16,549 nucleotides of DNA from assembly GCA_947304695.1 (NCBI GenBank), contig CAMZBS010000045.1, positions 1-16,549 on the forward strand, read 5' to 3'. Positions 1-9,066 of this stretch are shown one piece after another. Origin of the DNA: an uncultured Prevotella sp. Its GTDB lineage: Bacteria; Bacteroidota; Bacteroidia; Bacteroidales; Bacteroidaceae. The translations under genes were made by a program, and so were the position numbers. Positions within the stretch are counted from its first letter, which is position 1. Each line of letters starts with the position of its first letter. The notes beneath the pieces are model-generated. The model saw only the letters and a program-made list of their open reading frames with translations. It searched no databases and was not told the origin of the DNA.

Positions 1-11
1 TAAAACTGCGT

Positions 12-57
12 AAAGGCGAAGATTTCGCCTTTCGCCTTTCGCCTTTTAGGTTTTTTT
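12..57 (+). terminator. Hairpin with following T-tracts, probable terminator of an upstream gene
   Basis: AAAGGCGAA (12-20) is complementary to TTCGCCTTT (24-32) around a 3-base loop, giving a 9-bp stem. T-runs follow at 44-47 and 51-57. The shape suits a rho-independent terminator for a gene ending left of the window, although the T-tracts do not directly abut the stem. No upstream coding sequence can be judged from the few bases available. Confidence 0.45.
24..47 (+). repeat. Tandem heptamer CGCCTTT, three copies
   Basis: CGCCTTT occurs head to tail at 26-32, 33-39 and 40-46. The first copy is also the right arm of the hairpin at 12-32, so the left arm could pair with any of the three copies and form alternative stems. 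Such short arrays expand and contract by slippage. They lie just upstream of the proC promoter. Confidence 0.75.
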
Positions 58-58
58 C

Positions 59-89
59 TTTGCAGAATGGGGAAAAATGAGTACTTTTG
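59..89 (+). promoter_or_regulatory. Bacteroidetes-type promoter of proC
   Basis: TTTG at 59-62 is followed after 19 bases by TACTTTTG at 82-89, matching the Bacteroidetes -33/-7 consensus TTTG-N19-21-TAnnTTTG. Transcription would begin near 95, leaving a leader of about 20 bases before proC. proC is therefore probably transcribed from its own promoter. Confidence 0.8.
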
Positions 90-113
90 CAGCAGACGGA
101 ATAATTATTCGAG

Positions 114-896
114 ATGATGAAGATTTCAATGATTGGTGCTGGCGCCATGGGTGGTGCCACCGTGGAAGGAATGGTCCGGTCGGACGCCTTCCGCAATGAG
201 GACATTACTGTGAGCGACCCCGTGCAGGCGGTGGTCGACAGGTTTGCAACGATGGGGGTGAGCGTGACCACCGACAACCAGGCTGCCGCACAGGGGGCCG
301 ACGTGGTGATGGTATGCGTGAAGCCGTGGCTGGTAGAGACGGTGCTGAAAGGCATTGCCCCGGTGCTCGATGCCAGGAAACAGGTGCTGGTGGTCATTGC
401 CGCCGGAGTGCCGTCGGCCAAGGTGCGCGAGTGGCTGCCTGAGTGCCCGCCGCTGTTCCTGGTCATTCCCAACATTGCCATTGCCCAGCTGGCTTCAATG
501 ACATTCATCGTGCCGTGTGCGGGGGTGCAGCCTCAGCACATAGAGCAGGTGAAGGGCATCTTTGAGGCCATGGGACAGGTGCTGCTGACGGACGAGCAAC
601 ACCTGGCAGCAGGCACCACGCTGGCCTCGTGCGGCATTGCCTACGCCATGCGCTACATACGCGCTGCCAGCGAAGGCGGGGTGGAGCTGGGCTTCAAGGC
701 CGACCAGGCCAAGGACATTGTGATGCAGACCATGCTGGGTGCCGTGCGCCTGCTGCAGGCCAGCGGCATGCATCCCGAACAGGCCATCGACCTGGTGACG
801 ACACCTGGCGGAGTGACCATCAAGGGACTGAACGAGATGGAGCATGCGGGCTTTACTTCGTCGGTGATACGCGGCTTGAAGGCAGGTCTGAAATAA
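114..896 (+). CDS. proC: Pyrroline-5-carboxylate reductase (ProC)
   Basis: Catalyses the NAD(P)H-dependent reduction of 1-pyrroline-5-carboxylate to L-proline, the last step of proline synthesis, in the cytoplasm. The N-terminus carries a Rossmann dinucleotide-binding fold with the glycine motif GAGAMGG at residues 8-14. The C-terminal helical dimerisation domain contains the family signature around TTPGGVTIKGLNEME, starting near residue 229. The 260-aa length is normal for the family. Two adjacent ATG codons (114 and 117) are possible starts, and the second gives the usual MKI start. A consensus promoter lies at 59-89, and a hairpin downstream at 920-948 probably ends the transcript. The next gene is convergent. 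No sign of damage. Confidence 0.97.
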   Translation: MMKISMIGAGAMGGATVEGMVRSDAFRNEDITVSDPVQAVVDRFATMGVSVTTDNQAAAQGADVVMVCVKPWLVETVLKGIAPVLDARKQVLVVIAAGVPSAKVREWLPECPPLFLVIPNIAIAQLASMTFIVPCAGVQPQHIEQVKGIFEAMGQVLLTDEQHLAAGTTLASCGIAYAMRYIRAASEGGVELGFKADQAKDIVMQTMLGAVRLLQASGMHPEQAIDLVTTPGGVTIKGLNEMEHAGFTSSVIRGLKAGLK

Positions 897-919
897 CTGA
901 CATTCAATCGTTTACAACT

Positions 920-948
920 AAGGCTCAGCTGCACTGCAACTGAGCCTT
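920..948 (+). terminator. Hairpin 3' of proC, probable terminator
   Basis: AAGGCTCAG (920-928) pairs with CTGAGCCTT (940-948) in a perfect 9-bp stem, 23 bases after the proC stop. It has only a weak U-tract. Because proC and the minus-strand operon converge here, this hairpin and the next may serve both strands. The arms belong to the GCAACTGAGCC repeat family also found at 15312-15390. Confidence 0.6.
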
Positions 949-961
949 CATTGTGTGGAAA

Positions 962-994
962 CTGAGCCTCGGTTGGAATCCAACTGAGGCTCAG
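962..994 (-). terminator. Long hairpin 3' of the giant-gene operon, probable terminator
   Basis: Positions 962-976 pair with 980-994 around the loop AAT. The 15-bp stem has one G-T pair (971 with 985) and no mismatch. It begins 8 bases after the stop of the minus-strand gene at 1003, the expected place for a terminator. The right arm contains CTGAGGCTCAG (984-994), repeated exactly at 15376-15386. The U-run on the minus strand is short (TTT), so it could act instead as an RNA 3'-end stabiliser. Confidence 0.6.
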
Positions 995-1002
995 CTGTGG
1001 AA

Positions 1003-4000
1003 TCACTCTTGCGGAACGAGAATCTTCTTGCCCTTCACCACATGGAGCTTGCCGGGTGCGTCGACCTTGTAGATGCGGCGTCCCTGCAGGTCGTAGTAAG
1101 GTGCGTTGGAATCGCTCATGGCTGCCTTCACGGCCTCGATGAGGTCGGCCTCACCCCAGATGACTCCTATCTCGTCGGGCTGGCCGCCTGACATGGTGTA
1201 CTGGCAGTAAGCCTTTCCAGCGGGGATGACCATGCCCTTGGCTGCCTGCATGAAGCGGGTGTTGGTCGGGGCTTCGGCACGGAAGCTGCGGCTGTTGGCG
1301 GCCTCGCGCAGCACGTAGATGTTGTCGGTGGTCACGGTGTAGGGAGTGGAGCCTGTTCCGATGAGCAGGTTGCCGCTGATGGAGGTGGCGCCGTCGGCCT
1401 CGCTCAGGTCAATGCGGTCAGCATCGCTGGTGCCCACGAGGATGAGTCCCTCGCCAGCCTTCACGGTGCCTGCCGTGAGCTTGGTGAGCACGAAGGTCTG
1501 GGCATCGAAGCGCGACACGTACCAGGCCTCGACCTTCAGGTCGGTGACATCGACGTCGACCACAGGCGAGAAGGTGCAGATGCCGTCGTCGGGCAGCTGA
1601 ACGGTGGCACCGGGCAGCAGAGCGAAGTTCTTGGTCTGCTGACCATTGGTGAACCACACCTGGGAGGTGGGACTCCAGATGAAGCCCTCGGCCTGGCAGG
1701 ACACGTCGTAGGTGAGCGTCTTGTCGGCCACCTGCAGGGTGTAGCGGCCAAACTGGTCGGTGGTGGTGGTATAGACCAGCTGATCCTTGGTGAGGGTGAC
1801 GGTGGCACCCTTGATGGGCAGGTCGTCGTGGGCATTAGTCACACGTCCGGTGAGAACGCCGTAGGGCAGCTCGCGGAAGACTGCCTTGACGGTGGCCTGC
1901 TGGGTGACGGTGTAGTTCAGCACGTTGTCGGTGCCGGGCTGCTTCACATCGTTGACGTACCAGCCGGTGAACTCAAAGTCGGGCAGCGGCTTGGCGGTGA
2001 GGGTCATCACGGTGCCGTAGGCATAGCGGCCTGTGCCACCTCCCTCGATGGTGCCACCCACGACGTCGCCCGTGGTGACGGTCACGTCGTAGTACTTCGG
2101 GGTGAAGACGGCCGTGAGCGAGGTGCTGCCCTGCGGAGTATAGCTGAACGAGGGCTGCTCGGTCAGGGTCTGTCCGCCCTCAGTCCACTTCTGGAAGTCG
2201 TAGCCCTCGTTGGCCGTGGCGGTGAGGGTGACGGGCTGGCCAAAGTCGTAGCCGCCCGAAGCGGGAGAAACGGTGCCGCCCTCGGCAGGCTGGGCAGTGA
2301 GCAGAAGGTTGACCTTGCCACCGGCATACTGCACCCAGGTGGCCTGTTTGCCCACAGAGCCCTCGAAGCCTTCGCAGTCGGTGATGGTGGCTGTCTGCAC
2401 GGTGAGCACATAGTAGCCGTCGGCACCGCTGATGGCGGAGATGTCGAGCTTGAACTGGCGGTCGCTCTCGGGAACGATCTGAATCTGCTTGGTGTCGAGC
2501 TGCACGCCCTGGCAGGCCAGGGTGATGTCCTCGCCTGTGAAGGTCTCGGCCTTGATGTCCTTGTTGAAGGTCACGGTGAGCTGCTTCAGGGGCTCTGTCT
2601 GGAGCACACCGGCAGCGGGATGGCCCTGAATGGTGAGCACGGCCAGCTCGACGGAGGGCTTCGGTGCGAAGGTGAGCACGAAGGTCTCACCGGCAATCGG
2701 CATGTTGGCCACGAAGTGCAGGCGGGCATCCTTGACGGGGTCATGGCCGTCGCGGATGGTCCAGCCAGTCTGCCAGACATTGTCGATGGGCAGTTCGGCA
2801 CCGTCGCTCTGACGGGTGATCTTGATGAGCTTCTGCTTGCCCACGGTGGGATCGAGCAGCGAGCCGTAGCTCCAACCGGCATCGGTGGGCATCATCACCA
2901 GATGGTACTCGGTGTCGCTGACCTTGGTCACGCTGGCCTGTCCGATGGCATGGACGGCGTCCTGCGTGGCATTGGTGAAGTAGACGGCATCGGGCAGGTC
3001 TTCGCTGTCGGTCACGTCGTTGACAAGGAAGGCACGGTCGACGGAGCCTTCAGGCAGTCCGCTGGGCGTGAGGCCGAGCGGTGTGAAGCCGTGGATGAGC
3101 TCGTGGATGGTGACCTGGTCGAGCAGCGACAGGTCTTCATTGCCATAGCTGGTCACGTGGGTGGCCTTGATGTCGTAGTCTACGAAATGGCCCAGCAGCG
3201 AGCACTGCAGCCACCACTGTGCGTAAGCCTGGGTGTGGGCGGGAATGGTGCCGAAGTCGGTGGGAATGGTCTTGCCCATGGCCAGCACCTTGTCCTGACC
3301 GTTGAGTTGTGACGACAGGAACTCGAAGTCAATCAAGAGTCCCTTCTCGTTCTCAATAATCTTGGGCTGCTCGGTGGCCATGCGCACGTTGGTGGCATCG
3401 CCGTTGCCCTTGTTGTTGAAGATAACGGCAAACTCGGAGGGAACCATGGGCTCAACATCGTCGGTCAGGGCGTTGTCGCCCAGGATGTCGCGTTCCATGA
3501 AGTAAGTAAGGTCAAGCTCTGGCGAAGGCTTCACAGTGAGCGTCACAGGATAGAGTTCGCGGGTGACCTCAAGACCAGTGAAGGGATCGACGTAGGAGAG
3601 GGTGCCGCCGAAGGAGTATTCAACAGGCACTTCGGGAGCTGCATACTTGGTGGGGATGAACAGGATGGTGGCAGTGCCGGTGCTGTCGGTGCCCAGATGC
3701 CAGCCAGCGTCCATGGGCAGGTCGCCCGTGAAGCCCACAAGGCTCTCGGTGTGCATCTCCATCTCATGAGCGGTGGCCACCTGACCAGTGGAGAGGTTGG
3801 TCACGTTCAGCCTCAGCTTCACGTTCTCCATAGGCGTGGTCTTGCTGCCGTTGCCCACGGTGAGCGTGCCACGGAAGGCCTGACGGGTCATGGTGAGCTT
3901 CTGGTTGATTTGCAGCGTGATGGTGGTGCAGACGCTGTTGTCGGCGTTGTTGTATGCCTTGTCGAAGATGCCGCTCTCCGTCCACCACATGTCGTCGGTG

Positions 4001-7000
4001 TTCATATAGCCCAGTTCACGCGACTTGTCCTCAGCCTCATCCATCAGGTCACGGAAGCCTTGGAGCTTCTCGGTGTGGATGCGGTTCTCATGCTCAATGC
4101 CGTTCTGCTCGTAGTCGGTGGTGTTGTTCAGACGCTCTACGAAGGCAATGAGTTGTGCCTCGGTGATGCCCTGGGGCTTCACGGCACGCATCACGGTCAG
4201 GTCGATGGTGCCCTGCTGCATGAGGGTTGCATCGAGCACGTCGGCAATCTCACGGTCGGTGGTCTCACGAATCCAGGCTTCGTCGCCGAAAATCTCGACG
4301 AGGTAGTCGGCGTAGGCTCCCATCTCCTGTGCCAGGATGGTGGCCATCTGGCGATAACGGGTGAAGTAGCTGGGTTCGCCGGGATCTTCCTCAACAATCA
4401 TCATGGGAGCCCTGCGGTGGCGCAGCATGCGGCTCTTGGCTGATTTCTTCTCGCAGGGTTCGGTCATTGCAATGGCGCAGTTGACCACGTTGAGCGTGTT
4501 GCCAATGGCTTCGCAGGAAATGGCGAGCACGCCACTGCTGCCAAAGCTGAACGGGAGGGCAACAATAGACATGGTGGTACACAACGAGGTGAGGCAGCCA
4601 GCTACCGTGTTGGCACAGGTGACCCACCAACGCCAGTTGCCAAACTGCGGGTCACCGGCACAGGAGCCGAGACCATAGCCACAACCGAAGTGAGGCAGGA
4701 ACGAGAGGCCACAGTCGACAACGCTCTTCAGCTTGTTGAAGCTACAGGGGTCGCAGTCGGACTTCACGTTGAGCAGCTGGCCATAGTCGAAGCCACCATA
4801 GCCTGTGCTGCCGCCGCCATTGGGTGAACCAGGGCCGCCACTGCCACCAGTACCGCCGCCACCGCCGCCACCAGACGACGGACAGGCTTCGTACTGGATG
4901 GTCTTCTCGGTAAAGCCGTCCTTGGTGTCTTCACCGCAAGGCCACTGGTAGATGGTGCGCGAGGCAGTGTGACAGCCCTTCTTGCTGGCCTTCATCATGC
5001 CACGCGAATCGAGCGTTCCGATGCGCGTCACCTTGACGGGAACAACGTAGCTCTGCTGCGGGGCCAGATTGAAGTCGGTACACTCCACAAGCGGTTCCCA
5101 ACGGTAGTCGCCTGCCGTCTCGGGAATGCTGTAACTGACGTTCTGTGCAGTGATAAGGCCCTTGTTGGTGAGCACGGCTGTGAACACAAGGCTCTCGCCC
5201 ATGCCCAGACTGGGTGCGTCGACCTTGTCGGGCTGGATCACCTCGATGACAGGCACGGGCACGTTGGTCTCATACTTCACCGTGGTCACGATGTCATATT
5301 CGTCCTCAACCTCGGTCTCAACCACATCCCAGCTGACGCTGACAGCCTTCACACTGAGGTTCACCACCTTGGTTGTGGTGCGGCTGGGGTCTACGAGGAT
5401 GTTGTTCTTGTAGGAGTCGTGGTTGTCGGCAGTGACGTTCAGCTGGTAGTAGCCTTCGGGCAACTCCATGCTCCACTTACCGTCCTCGCCGCTCTTGCCC
5501 TGAGCCACCATGGCACCCGTCACGGGATTGCGCAGTACAATCTGGGCATCCTTCACGTGAGGAGCCTCTTGGGTATAATAGGTGTACTCGTCGGTCACGT
5601 CGACCACAAGCGTGCCGGTGGCATCGCTCACAGGCGTGACGTTGAAGTCAATGTAGGTGCCGTTGCCGTTCTCACAGTTGATGCCAATGCGTCCGTTCAC
5701 GGGCACGTTGAGCTGCATCGTTTCCTTGGGCATCATGCGGAGCACCACGGTGGTGGTGTCGTTCTGGTTCATGCCAGGCATGGTGCTGCCGGTAAGGGCA
5801 CTCATCCAGTCGGGCAGTGAAAGGCTGATGCGGCCCGTATTGCCACGACCCGTGTTGGTCACGATGAAACTGTAGTCACGACCCTGGTCTTTCAGCATGG
5901 TGGTGATGAGCTGGTGGGACTCCACCTGCAGGTTGCCCTTGGCGGCACGTCCGTAATAATAGATGGTGATGTCGAGCTGCACGCCTTCGCTTGAAGTGAC
6001 TCGCGTGACGAGCTCTTCCCACTTGTTGCCCTGCGTGGGCTCACTGCCAGTGATGCGGTAGGTAAGCGTGGTCTTGGCATTGCCAGCCAGCGTAGAGGCA
6101 AGGTCGAACTCCATCTGCACGTCGTCGGGGCCGGAGAGCTTCTCAGCCTTCAGTCCAGAGAGCGGCAACTTGCCGGGATTCAGCAGTTCGATGAAGCCCT
6201 GGCGGGTGTCGCCCAGGATGACATCCTCGGTGATGTAGCCCTGCGAAGCACGACGCAAACCGTAGACATCGAAGGTGGCCTGTTCCTCGGTGGTCTTGTC
6301 GCCAGGATAGCAGGCACCCACCACGAAGTGACCGGCCGTCAGACCGTAAGGCACCCAGTCGAGCTGGAAGCTGCCGTCCATGTCGGTAATTACTTCCTCG
6401 GTCTGACGGACACCATCGTTGATGAAATAGACGTCAATCTTGGCAGAGGCGGTACGGTCGCCATTGAGCCTACCCGTAACGGTAATCTTCTCGCCCTGCG
6501 TGTAGATCTTCTTGTTGGTCTGTACGGTGGCGGTGAAGGGAGAGGTGGCCTTTACCTTGCAGTCGGGAGAGGTGTTGTTGGTGTAGACCAGCTCCTGCTG
6601 CTCCTTGCCCTCATTCACCACGGCGTAGTAGGTGAGCTCAGCCACTTCGTCGGGCAGGGTCACACGGCGCACGATGTCAAGCGAACCGTCGACGGCGATG
6701 GCCTGCTCGGTGCGTATGGTGCCGATGGCATCGCCCTGGCCGCGACGGTAGAACTTAATGGTCGTACCGGCTGCCAGCGGAGCGGCACCCTCGTTGACCA
6801 CCGTGGCAGTCAGCGTAACGGTTGAACCAACCACGGCCTCAGCGGGAGAACAGCTGAGCGCCGTGATGCGTGCATCGGGCAATGTCTGGTCAGTGACTAG
6901 CAGGAAGCAGGTGCCTGAAGCATAGCCACTGGCACTGACGGTGAAGATAACGGTACGTGAGTCGCCACTGATGTCGTTTTTCTTCGACTCGACCTCAACG

Positions 7001-9054
7001 GTGGTCTTCTGCTGTCCTGCAGGAATGGTGACGGTCTTCTGATAGACCAGCTGACTGTCGTAGTCGCTGCTCAGCGTCACTGTGAGCGGACTGGCGGTGT
7101 CGGTGGTGTTGCGCTGAATGGTGAGCGTGGTCTTTCCACCCTCCTTCACGGTGCTTGCAGCCGTTGTAACACCCAGCGACAGACCGTCGTTGTCGAGCAC
7201 GGTGAGCTGGGCGGTCACGGCTCCGGCCTGTTCGCCAGAGGCTGCACAGCTACACGATGCCACCCACACACCGGCGGTGACATGATAGACACGGTCGCCT
7301 TCCTGGATGACATTGTCCACCGGACCGAGATTGAAGTAGACTTCCTCTACGCCACGAGCCATCTCAATGGAGCGGTTGTTGTAGTACAGACCACCATTGG
7401 AGTCGTCGCTGATGCGCACGGTTATCTTACTTGTGGTGTTGCCGGTGCGGCGCAGCACAGCAGAAACGGCTGTGGGGCCAGCAGCCTCGCTCACCTGGTT
7501 GGGTGTCAGCGTCAGTGTCAGCGCAGGCATATCGTTGTCCTTCAGGATGACGGTAGCCTCACCCTTGTTGTATTTCGGTGCCGAAACGGTGAAGATGTTG
7601 GCCTGTTCCAAATTGGGCACATCATTGTCGACAGCCTTCACATCGACCGTCACAGACTCCTGTCCGGCAGGGATGACAGCCTGAGACGGATAGTTGAAGC
7701 GCTTCGTGTCCTCACTGACAATCGACACAGTGATGGGCGTGACCGACATGCGCTCGGTAGAAATCGTAAGCTGGAAGCTCTCGCCCTCGTTCACAACCGA
7801 CTTCGAGGACTTGACCGTCAGGGCAGGATATTCATTGTCCTCAATGACCACACGGGCAGTGGCTGCCTCATAGCTGTCGCCTGAGACGGAAAGGACGACC
7901 ACTGAGTCAGCATCGAGCACATCGTTGTCCTGCACGTCGATATAGAACACCACACCCGACTGGTTGGCAGGGATAGTGACCTTCGACTGCACCTGCAAAC
8001 GGGTGTCGGAAGATGGATTCTTCGAGACCGTGAAGGTGCGGCTCTGGTTCCAGCGGCCACTGCGCGACAACTTGGCCGTGATGCGCTGGCGGCCGTTCTC
8101 GGTGACATTGAGACGCGACATCTCAAGGGTGAGACGCTTGCCCACCGTGACATTCGTTGCGCTCAAGGCTGTGTTGTTGTCGCGCAAGGAAGGATGCTCT
8201 CCTGTCTTCTCATTAGGTACAACCGTTACCTGCACCTTTGAAATGCCATCGAGGCCCAGCAGGGCAGGAATCTCAATCTCGGCCGTCCGCTCTACAGTAG
8301 CCTTTGCGGCAAGCGTCTGGTCATAATAGACGGTGGTGAGCTGCTTGGTGATGTTGCCTGAAACGGTGACCAGCGAAATCTGCTCACTCCAGCCGTCCTC
8401 TGTGGGCTTGGTGCCGATGTTCTGCACCTTCCAGGACAGCGTAAGCTTCTCTCCTGGCTTCACGGTCGACGGACTGAAGGTAATGTCCGTCGGTATCAGG
8501 TCAGGACGCGGAATCTCTTCAACGGTAATCAAGCCGTTCTTCTGTCCTGTCACCACGTTCTGCTTCTGAAGGTCAGAAAGCACCACGCTCTTGTCAATGA
8601 GCACAACAGGCAGCTGCGACTCATTGGGCAGTTCGCCCGAAAGGGGAATCTGCAACGTGAGCAACTTGCCCTCATTGTCGAGGATGAGCTGGTTCTGGTC
8701 GCTGTAGACCATGATTCGGTAGTTGTGATACTGCAGGCTCACATTGCCCGAAGGAGCGGTATAGCTGCGCCAGGAAGTACCCGTCTTACGGGCAGCTACC
8801 ATGTGGTACGGCGCACGGTTGGCGGCCAACTCAATGGCCAGGCTGCCATCGTCGTTGGTGGCGAGCTCGTAGGGCACGGAGATGTCGAACTGCACACCCG
8901 CAATGTCGGCCTGATTCTCTAAAATGATGGGCAGGCTCACCGTCTTGCCGGCCGGGTATTTCACCGAGTCGACGCGCAGCACGTTGGCTGCGGTAATGCC
9001 GCAGCTTACCAGACAGAGGAGTGCTGCCAATAGGTTGAATCTGAGGTATTTCAT
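1003..9054 (-). CDS. Giant exported multidomain surface protein with cohesin-like N-terminus, CARDB and Calx-beta domains
   Basis: A 2683-aa exported protein of unknown exact role, probably a surface adhesin or scaffold. Order: signal peptide (1-23, with a possible lipobox LVSC ending at Cys18); cohesin-like beta domain (about 24-180); CARDB domain (about 183-305); four Calx-beta-like units (about 305-720) ending in motifs such as EDNEYPAL and LKDNDMPAL; a second CARDB (about 722-835); an Ig/macroglobulin-like unit (about 844-915); a carboxypeptidase-regulatory-like fold (about 1146-1214); a Gly-rich hinge (about 1394-1424); a Cys-rich hydrophobic stretch (about 1429-1535); a helical segment (about 1559-1690); a CARDB-like region (about 1842-1900); an Ig-like unit (about 2140-2245); two InlB/Bacteroides-type repeats (about 2249-2395); and a second regulatory-like fold (about 2397-2465). 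The tail YYDLQGRRIY...VKGKKILV from 2653 resembles a type IX sorting signal. It starts 12 bp after the upstream gene, so the two are co-transcribed. Domain names come from reading the sequence, not a profile search. Confidence 0.9.
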   Translation of the reverse strand: MKYLRFNLLAALLCLVSCGITAANVLRVDSVKYPAGKTVSLPIILENQADIAGVQFDISVPYELATNDDGSLAIELAANRAPYHMVAARKTGTSWRSYTAPSGNVSLQYHNYRIMVYSDQNQLILDNEGKLLTLQIPLSGELPNESQLPVVLIDKSVVLSDLQKQNVVTGQKNGLITVEEIPRPDLIPTDITFSPSTVKPGEKLTLSWKVQNIGTKPTEDGWSEQISLVTVSGNITKQLTTVYYDQTLAAKATVERTAEIEIPALLGLDGISKVQVTVVPNEKTGEHPSLRDNNTALSATNVTVGKRLTLEMSRLNVTENGRQRITAKLSRSGRWNQSRTFTVSKNPSSDTRLQVQSKVTIPANQSGVVFYIDVQDNDVLDADSVVVLSVSGDSYEAATARVVIEDNEYPALTVKSSKSVVNEGESFQLTISTERMSVTPITVSIVSEDTKRFNYPSQAVIPAGQESVTVDVKAVDNDVPNLEQANIFTVSAPKYNKGEATVILKDNDMPALTLTLTPNQVSEAAGPTAVSAVLRRTGNTTSKITVRISDDSNGGLYYNNRSIEMARGVEEVYFNLGPVDNVIQEGDRVYHVTAGVWVASCSCAASGEQAGAVTAQLTVLDNDGLSLGVTTAASTVKEGGKTTLTIQRNTTDTASPLTVTLSSDYDSQLVYQKTVTIPAGQQKTTVEVESKKNDISGDSRTVIFTVSASGYASGTCFLLVTDQTLPDARITALSCSPAEAVVGSTVTLTATVVNEGAAPLAAGTTIKFYRRGQGDAIGTIRTEQAIAVDGSLDIVRRVTLPDEVAELTYYAVVNEGKEQQELVYTNNTSPDCKVKATSPFTATVQTNKKIYTQGEKITVTGRLNGDRTASAKIDVYFINDGVRQTEEVITDMDGSFQLDWVPYGLTAGHFVVGACYPGDKTTEEQATFDVYGLRRASQGYITEDVILGDTRQGFIELLNPGKLPLSGLKAEKLSGPDDVQMEFDLASTLAGNAKTTLTYRITGSEPTQGNKWEELVTRVTSSEGVQLDITIYYYGRAAKGNLQVESHQLITTMLKDQGRDYSFIVTNTGRGNTGRISLSLPDWMSALTGSTMPGMNQNDTTTVVLRMMPKETMQLNVPVNGRIGINCENGNGTYIDFNVTPVSDATGTLVVDVTDEYTYYTQEAPHVKDAQIVLRNPVTGAMVAQGKSGEDGKWSMELPEGYYQLNVTADNHDSYKNNILVDPSRTTTKVVNLSVKAVSVSWDVVETEVEDEYDIVTTVKYETNVPVPVIEVIQPDKVDAPSLGMGESLVFTAVLTNKGLITAQNVSYSIPETAGDYRWEPLVECTDFNLAPQQSYVVPVKVTRIGTLDSRGMMKASKKGCHTASRTIYQWPCGEDTKDGFTEKTIQYEACPSSGGGGGGGTGGSGGPGSPNGGGSTGYGGFDYGQLLNVKSDCDPCSFNKLKSVVDCGLSFLPHFGCGYGLGSCAGDPQFGNWRWWVTCANTVAGCLTSLCTTMSIVALPFSFGSSGVLAISCEAIGNTLNVVNCAIAMTEPCEKKSAKSRMLRHRRAPMMIVEEDPGEPSYFTRYRQMATILAQEMGAYADYLVEIFGDEAWIRETTDREIADVLDATLMQQGTIDLTVMRAVKPQGITEAQLIAFVERLNNTTDYEQNGIEHENRIHTEKLQGFRDLMDEAEDKSRELGYMNTDDMWWTESGIFDKAYNNADNSVCTTITLQINQKLTMTRQAFRGTLTVGNGSKTTPMENVKLRLNVTNLSTGQVATAHEMEMHTESLVGFTGDLPMDAGWHLGTDSTGTATILFIPTKYAAPEVPVEYSFGGTLSYVDPFTGLEVTRELYPVTLTVKPSPELDLTYFMERDILGDNALTDDVEPMVPSEFAVIFNNKGNGDATNVRMATEQPKIIENEKGLLIDFEFLSSQLNGQDKVLAMGKTIPTDFGTIPAHTQAYAQWWLQCSLLGHFVDYDIKATHVTSYGNEDLSLLDQVTIHELIHGFTPLGLTPSGLPEGSVDRAFLVNDVTDSEDLPDAVYFTNATQDAVHAIGQASVTKVSDTEYHLVMMPTDAGWSYGSLLDPTVGKQKLIKITRQSDGAELPIDNVWQTGWTIRDGHDPVKDARLHFVANMPIAGETFVLTFAPKPSVELAVLTIQGHPAAGVLQTEPLKQLTVTFNKDIKAETFTGEDITLACQGVQLDTKQIQIVPESDRQFKLDISAISGADGYYVLTVQTATITDCEGFEGSVGKQATWVQYAGGKVNLLLTAQPAEGGTVSPASGGYDFGQPVTLTATANEGYDFQKWTEGGQTLTEQPSFSYTPQGSTSLTAVFTPKYYDVTVTTGDVVGGTIEGGGTGRYAYGTVMTLTAKPLPDFEFTGWYVNDVKQPGTDNVLNYTVTQQATVKAVFRELPYGVLTGRVTNAHDDLPIKGATVTLTKDQLVYTTTTDQFGRYTLQVADKTLTYDVSCQAEGFIWSPTSQVWFTNGQQTKNFALLPGATVQLPDDGICTFSPVVDVDVTDLKVEAWYVSRFDAQTFVLTKLTAGTVKAGEGLILVGTSDADRIDLSEADGATSISGNLLIGTGSTPYTVTTDNIYVLREAANSRSFRAEAPTNTRFMQAAKGMVIPAGKAYCQYTMSGGQPDEIGVIWGEADLIEAVKAAMSDSNAPYYDLQGRRIYKVDAPGKLHVVKGKKILVPQE
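4450..4770 (-). other. Cys-rich hydrophobic segment of the giant protein
   Basis: Residues about 1429-1535 hold at least eleven cysteines (CDPC, VDCG, FGCGYG, GSC, VTC, AGCLTSLC, ISC, VNC, EPC) among long hydrophobic runs rich in Gly, Ala, Val and Leu. A basic cluster, RMLRHRR, follows near 1541-1547. The rest of this protein has few cysteines. I do not recognise the family. Several disulfides or a membrane-inserting segment would both fit. Confidence 0.7.
4785..4875 (-). other. Gly-rich hinge inside the giant protein
   Basis: Residues about 1394-1424 form a low-complexity linker with a run of seven glycines followed by Gly/Ser/Pro/Thr repeats. It separates the N-terminal chain of beta domains from the Cys-rich segment. 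Such hinges mark a boundary between independently folded halves, and the GC-rich coding run (codons GGT/GGC) is prone to slippage. Confidence 0.85.
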
Positions 9055-9066
9055 ATCGTTGTTCTT

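Noticed and set aside
1828..3312. Plus-strand open frame of 494 codons opposite the giant gene
   Set aside because: It lies wholly antisense to a gene with clear domains, has a skewed His/Gly/Val/Leu-rich composition typical of a codon-bias shadow, and lacks a promoter or recognisable family.
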